Source: Kribbella capetownensis
GTDB lineage: Bacteria; Actinomycetota; Actinomycetes; Propionibacteriales; Kribbellaceae
Length of the DNA stretch: 64,000 nucleotides
Direction of reading: 5' to 3'
Assembly: GCF_004331485.1 (NCBI RefSeq)
Contig: NZ_SJKD01000014.1
Location: 62,001 to 126,000, forward strand
Part shown: piece after piece, positions 60,672 through 64,000 of the stretch
Layout of the letters: each line of letters starts with the position of its first letter
Position numbering within the stretch: position 1 is the first letter of the stretch
Translations under genes and position numbers: made by a program
The notes under the pieces: generated by a model
What the model was told of the DNA's origin: nothing
The model's database searches: none
Seen by the model: the letters and a program-made list of their open reading frames with translations, nothing else

Positions 60672-62045
60672 TCAGTTCGTCTGCTTGTTGACCACGCCCA
60701 GGATCTGCAGGACGGCCTGGTCCTCCAGCGAGCCGTGGGTGCGCTCGATGGCGGCGTGCTTGCCCTCGGCGTACTGGCCGGTGGAGTGCTTGCCCTTGAC
60801 ATAGCTCGACTTGACCGAGCCGGTCGAGACCGCGCCGCTGGAGTGCTTCGCGTCCGTGCTGGAGCTGAAGAACTCGTCGGCACTCTTCAGCTCGGCCGGA
60901 GCCCCGGTCGGGGTCGGCAGCACCGGCAGGATCTTCTCCAGCAGGTCGCCCAGGCCGCCCGCAGGCGTCTGGTCGTCACCGGACTGGCCGTCACCAGGCG
61001 CGTTGTCGCCAGGTTGGTCGGTGCTCGGCTTCTGCTCGTCACCAGGCTGATCGGGCGCCGGGTTCGTGTCGCCCGGGACCGTCTGGCTGCCGTTGCCCGA
61101 GCCGGCGTCGCCAGTGCTCGAATCGCCGGAGCCCGTGCTCGAGTCGCCCGCGCCGGTGCCCGAGTCGCCGCTCGGCGGCGTCGTCGGGTTGCCGGTGTCC
61201 GTGCCGGTCTCGCCGTTGTCCGGCGTGGTCGGCGGCGGGTCGGTCGGCTCCGTGGCCGGCGGCGTCGTCGGATCCGTCGGCGGCGGCGTGGTCGGGTCCG
61301 TCGTCGGGTCCTGGGTCGGATCCGTCGTCGGGTCGGTGGTCGGGTCCTGGGTCGGATCCGAACCCGGCTCGTCGGCCTGGCCGTCGCCCGCCTGGTCCGG
61401 CGGCTGCGTCGTCTGCGTGTCCGGCGGCACCACCGGCTGCTGGATGATGCTCGGCAGCTCCTTCGGGAGCGGCCGGGCCAGCGGCGGGTTCACGTCGGTG
61501 GTCGCCTGCGGGAGCTGGTCGGCCGCGACGGTCTCGTCGGACTTCGCCTTCTCCTCGGCGGCCTTCTCTTCCTGCTTCTTCTGGTAGTCCTTGGCGACCT
61601 TGACGATCTTGGTCTTGTCGACCACCGGCATACCGTCGAGCTGTTCCTTCGGGAAGCTGGTCTGCGGGCGGACCGCGTCGACCATCTTCTCGATGACCTT
61701 CTCGTACGGCGACAACGGGTCGCCGGTGACCGCGGCGGCCACTCCGGAGACCGACAGCGCGGCCACCGCGGCGACACCGAGTGCCAGACCGCGGGCCGCC
61801 ACCTTGCGGGCGAACGGGTCCGTCACCGGGTTCAGAGCCGCGCAGCGCGCCAGGAAGCTCTCCGGGTCGTCGATAGTCTCGACCGGGAGTTCGTCCTCGA
61901 CCTCCACCGCGAGCCGTAGCTCGGCCAGCAGCTTGACGGCCGGGTCGTGCTCTCCCGCGCCGAACGCGGTCTCCCCACCAGCGGCCAGCAGGTCGAGTAG
62001 TGCGTCATCAGCGTCGATCGCGTCGAGGTCGAAACGGTCAGCCAT
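60672..62045 (-). CDS. rsdA: Anti-sigma-D factor RsdA
   Basis: 457 residues. The N-terminus DRFDLDAIDADDALLDLLAAG is the short SigD-binding motif of RsdA. A membrane helix (ALGVAAVAALSVSGVAAAV) near 100-120 is followed by a long outer region with a Lys/Glu stretch and then ~170 residues of Pro/Thr/Asp/Gly/Ser repeats (DPTTDPTQDPTT, GDSSTGSGDSSTG). It is a single-pass membrane anti-sigma factor. The start overlaps sigD by eight bases, which fixes the pair, and the outer region is longer than in M. tuberculosis. Degradation after a signal would free SigD. Confidence 0.92.
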   Translation of the reverse strand: MADRFDLDAIDADDALLDLLAAGGETAFGAGEHDPAVKLLAELRLAVEVEDELPVETIDDPESFLARCAALNPVTDPFARKVAARGLALGVAAVAALSVSGVAAAVTGDPLSPYEKVIEKMVDAVRPQTSFPKEQLDGMPVVDKTKIVKVAKDYQKKQEEKAAEEKAKSDETVAADQLPQATTDVNPPLARPLPKELPSIIQQPVVPPDTQTTQPPDQAGDGQADEPGSDPTQDPTTDPTTDPTQDPTTDPTTPPPTDPTTPPATEPTDPPPTTPDNGETGTDTGNPTTPPSGDSGTGAGDSSTGSGDSSTGDAGSGNGSQTVPGDTNPAPDQPGDEQKPSTDQPGDNAPGDGQSGDDQTPAGGLGDLLEKILPVLPTPTGAPAELKSADEFFSSSTDAKHSSGAVSTGSVKSSYVKGKHSTGQYAEGKHAAIERTHGSLEDQAVLQILGVVNKQTN

Positions 62046-62658
62046 GATGCCCCTCCCCTGCTCCTCGTTCCAGCTGTGCCTCATGCCCCACAAACCCCCT
62101 GAGCGTGTTCAACGCTCGATGTTGTGCGACCCTCACCGCCCCCGGTGTCATTCCCAGTGCCCGGCCGGTCTCCTCGGCTGACATCCCCGCTACCACCCGG
62201 AGCCGCAGGATCTCCCGCAGCTTCTCCGGCAACTTGTCCAGCAGGCCCATGATGTGCTGGACCTCCGAATGCCGGACCGCGTGCTCCTCCGGCGTCGGTG
62301 ACTCGTCCGCGCCGTCGGGCAGGTCCGGCGTCGAAACGTCGGCCACCGCGAACGCGCGCTGGGCATCGGCGACCTTGCGGGCCGCGATGCCATAGACGAA
62401 AGCCTCGAAGGGCCTCCCCTCGTCGCGGTACCGGCCGAGTGCGCCGAACACCGCGACACAAACCTCCTGCGCGACGTCGTCGACCATGTCGGCGCCGCCG
62501 GGGTAGGTCCACAGCCTCGACCGCACATAGCGGTGGGCCACGGCACGCACCCTGGTGAGCAGGTCGTTCAGAGCTGTCCGATCGCCTTCGCTCGCGCGCG
62601 CGGCAAGATCTCGAAGCTCGACCCGATCGTGGGTGTGCGGTACTTGGACCTCGGTCAC
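62038..62658 (-). CDS. sigD: RNA polymerase sigma factor SigD (ECF type)
   Basis: 206 residues. Region 2 (LTRVRAVAHRYVRSRLW, DMVDDVAQEVCVAVFGALGRYRDEG, EAFVYGIAARKVADAQRA) and region 4 (LPEKLREILRLRVVAGMSAEETGRALGMTPGAVRVAQHRAL) are complete, with no extra domain. GTG start after GAGGGGGGCGAGG. Followed by rsdA with an eight-base overlap and, as in mycobacteria, by guaB2; groEL1 is encoded upstream. Confidence 0.95.
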   Translation of the reverse strand: MTEVQVPHTHDRVELRDLAARASEGDRTALNDLLTRVRAVAHRYVRSRLWTYPGGADMVDDVAQEVCVAVFGALGRYRDEGRPFEAFVYGIAARKVADAQRAFAVADVSTPDLPDGADESPTPEEHAVRHSEVQHIMGLLDKLPEKLREILRLRVVAGMSAEETGRALGMTPGAVRVAQHRALNTLRGFVGHEAQLERGAGEGHHG

Positions 62659-62769
62659 CCCTCGCCCCCCTCGTGTCGGACCGGTCAGCCTGAAAGATGG
62701 TACGGCTCTCACCTTCCCTTGCCTAGTGGCAATTCGTGATCACCTCCAGTTTCTGGTCACGATCTGTCA

Positions 62770-63294
62770 CTACTGGCCCGTACGAATCCCGTCCTCCGCC
62801 CACTTCGTCGGGTACGGCGATCCTTGCCGCTCAGTTGGGGCTTCGAAGTGGATCAGTTCGGAGGCTTGGTCGCCGGCCCAGTCGATCGGGGTGCGGCCGG
62901 TCTCCAGCCATCCGGCCCGTCGGTACAGCCGCTCGGCCGCGCCGCGGTTGGCCACGACCTCCAGGGACAACTTCCGGTCGAGCTCGGCCGCTGTCTTCAC
63001 GGAATGGTCCAGCAACTGCCGTCCGATCCCCGCGCGGGTCGCCTTCGGATCCACGAACAACCGCTCAACCGACACTCCGTCGGCTCCGTTCACGGTCAGC
63101 GCCACGTGCCCCACCACGCGCCCGTCGCTGACAGCAACCCAGCACCCCAGCCCGTCCTCCGGCGTCAACCACTTCCGCGCATCCGCCGGCCAGTTCACCG
63201 GATACCCAGCCACCTCATGCACATCCCGCAACAACTCGACACAGACCCCAAGGTCCCCATCCACCCGCACCCGAATCTCAGCCACGCACCCCAT
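62770..63294 (-). CDS. GNAT family acetyltransferase
   Basis: 174 residues. EIRVRVDGDLGVCVELLRDVH at the N-terminus, VSVERLFVDPKATRAGIGRQLLD (acetyl-CoA loop) and NRGAAERLYRRAGWLETGRT. Starts at 63294 (MGCVAEI) or 63285 (GTG) are both possible; the longer frame upstream is a terminator shadow. The acceptor is unknown. It sits alone between sigD and groEL1. Confidence 0.85.
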   Translation of the reverse strand: MGCVAEIRVRVDGDLGVCVELLRDVHEVAGYPVNWPADARKWLTPEDGLGCWVAVSDGRVVGHVALTVNGADGVSVERLFVDPKATRAGIGRQLLDHSVKTAAELDRKLSLEVVANRGAAERLYRRAGWLETGRTPIDWAGDQASELIHFEAPTERQGSPYPTKWAEDGIRTGQ

Positions 63295-63359
63295 CCCACC
63301 ACCCGCCCCGTGCAGCCGGCATCTCACCCAGCTCGCCGCCCTCTGCGTCCCCCAAAGCA

Positions 63360-63400
63360 AGCACCGCCCGGCGAGTCCGAACAACCTGCCGGGCGGTGCT
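63360..63400. terminator. Terminator hairpin downstream of groEL1
   Basis: AGCACCGCCCGGC and GCCGGGCGGTGCT form a perfect 13-bp stem with a 15-base loop, 29 bases past the groEL1 stop on the - strand. Confidence 0.85.
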
Positions 63401-63429
63401 CTGTGTTTCTGGTACTTCTAGCCTGAGGA

Positions 63430-64000
<571 letters not shown>

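Overview
The window is chromosomal DNA from a high-GC actinobacterium. The gene order guaA ... choD - gabD2 ... guaB3 ... guaB2 - rsdA - sigD ... groEL1, the glnX-glnH-pknG module, CIRCE operators, a mycobacterial-type SOS box, bsaP behind bioB and frequent four-base ATGA/GTGA gene overlaps all fit Actinomycetota. The genus is inference: a soil member of the Propionibacteriales such as Kribbella would fit. No tRNA, rRNA, insertion sequence, phage gene or CRISPR array was seen.

Left part (1-12014, + strand): one ten-gene, tightly coupled signalling operon. It holds a TelA-like protein (cut by the window edge), a small unknown protein, a CbbX/SpoVK-type AAA+ ATPase, the GlnX-like membrane sensor, the GlnH-like amino-acid-binding lipoprotein, an unknown helical protein, the kinase PknG, a PP2C phosphatase, a von Willebrand A protein and an FHA protein. 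This is the mycobacterial GlnX-GlnH-PknG amino-acid sensing pathway joined to a phosphatase, a phosphopeptide reader and an ATPase.

Middle part (12-40 kb): mostly single genes or pairs. These include a Crp-type regulator with an oxidoreductase, an epoxide hydrolase, several GNAT acetyltransferases, a secreted RNase and a GH6 glucanase. groEL2 lies behind two CIRCE boxes. Further on are a GlxA-type regulator, a PspC protein, a headless M48 peptidase, GDPD, YhhN, a heterodimeric ABC exporter with one degenerate ATP site, a short Erm-like methyltransferase, the wreck of a tannase gene, CapA, an XRE regulator divergent from a methionine aminopeptidase, a LexA-controlled radical SAM gene, and an NmrA-like reductase divergent from a TetR regulator.

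Right part (38-64 kb, nearly all - strand): a biotin operon bioB-bsaP-bioA-bioF-bioD-cytochrome P450 runs straight into guaA. Its leader carries a large hairpin with a threefold repeat, and a probable + strand RNA with two terminators lies behind it. Then come choD and gabD2, a TPR gene and a DinB-like gene on the + strand, guaB3, a three-gene membrane module (PrsW protease, membrane protein with a toxin-like tail, duplicated-domain partner) that separates guaB3 from guaB2, then guaB2, the anti-sigma factor rsdA, sigD, a GNAT gene and the 3' end of groEL1 with its His-rich tail.
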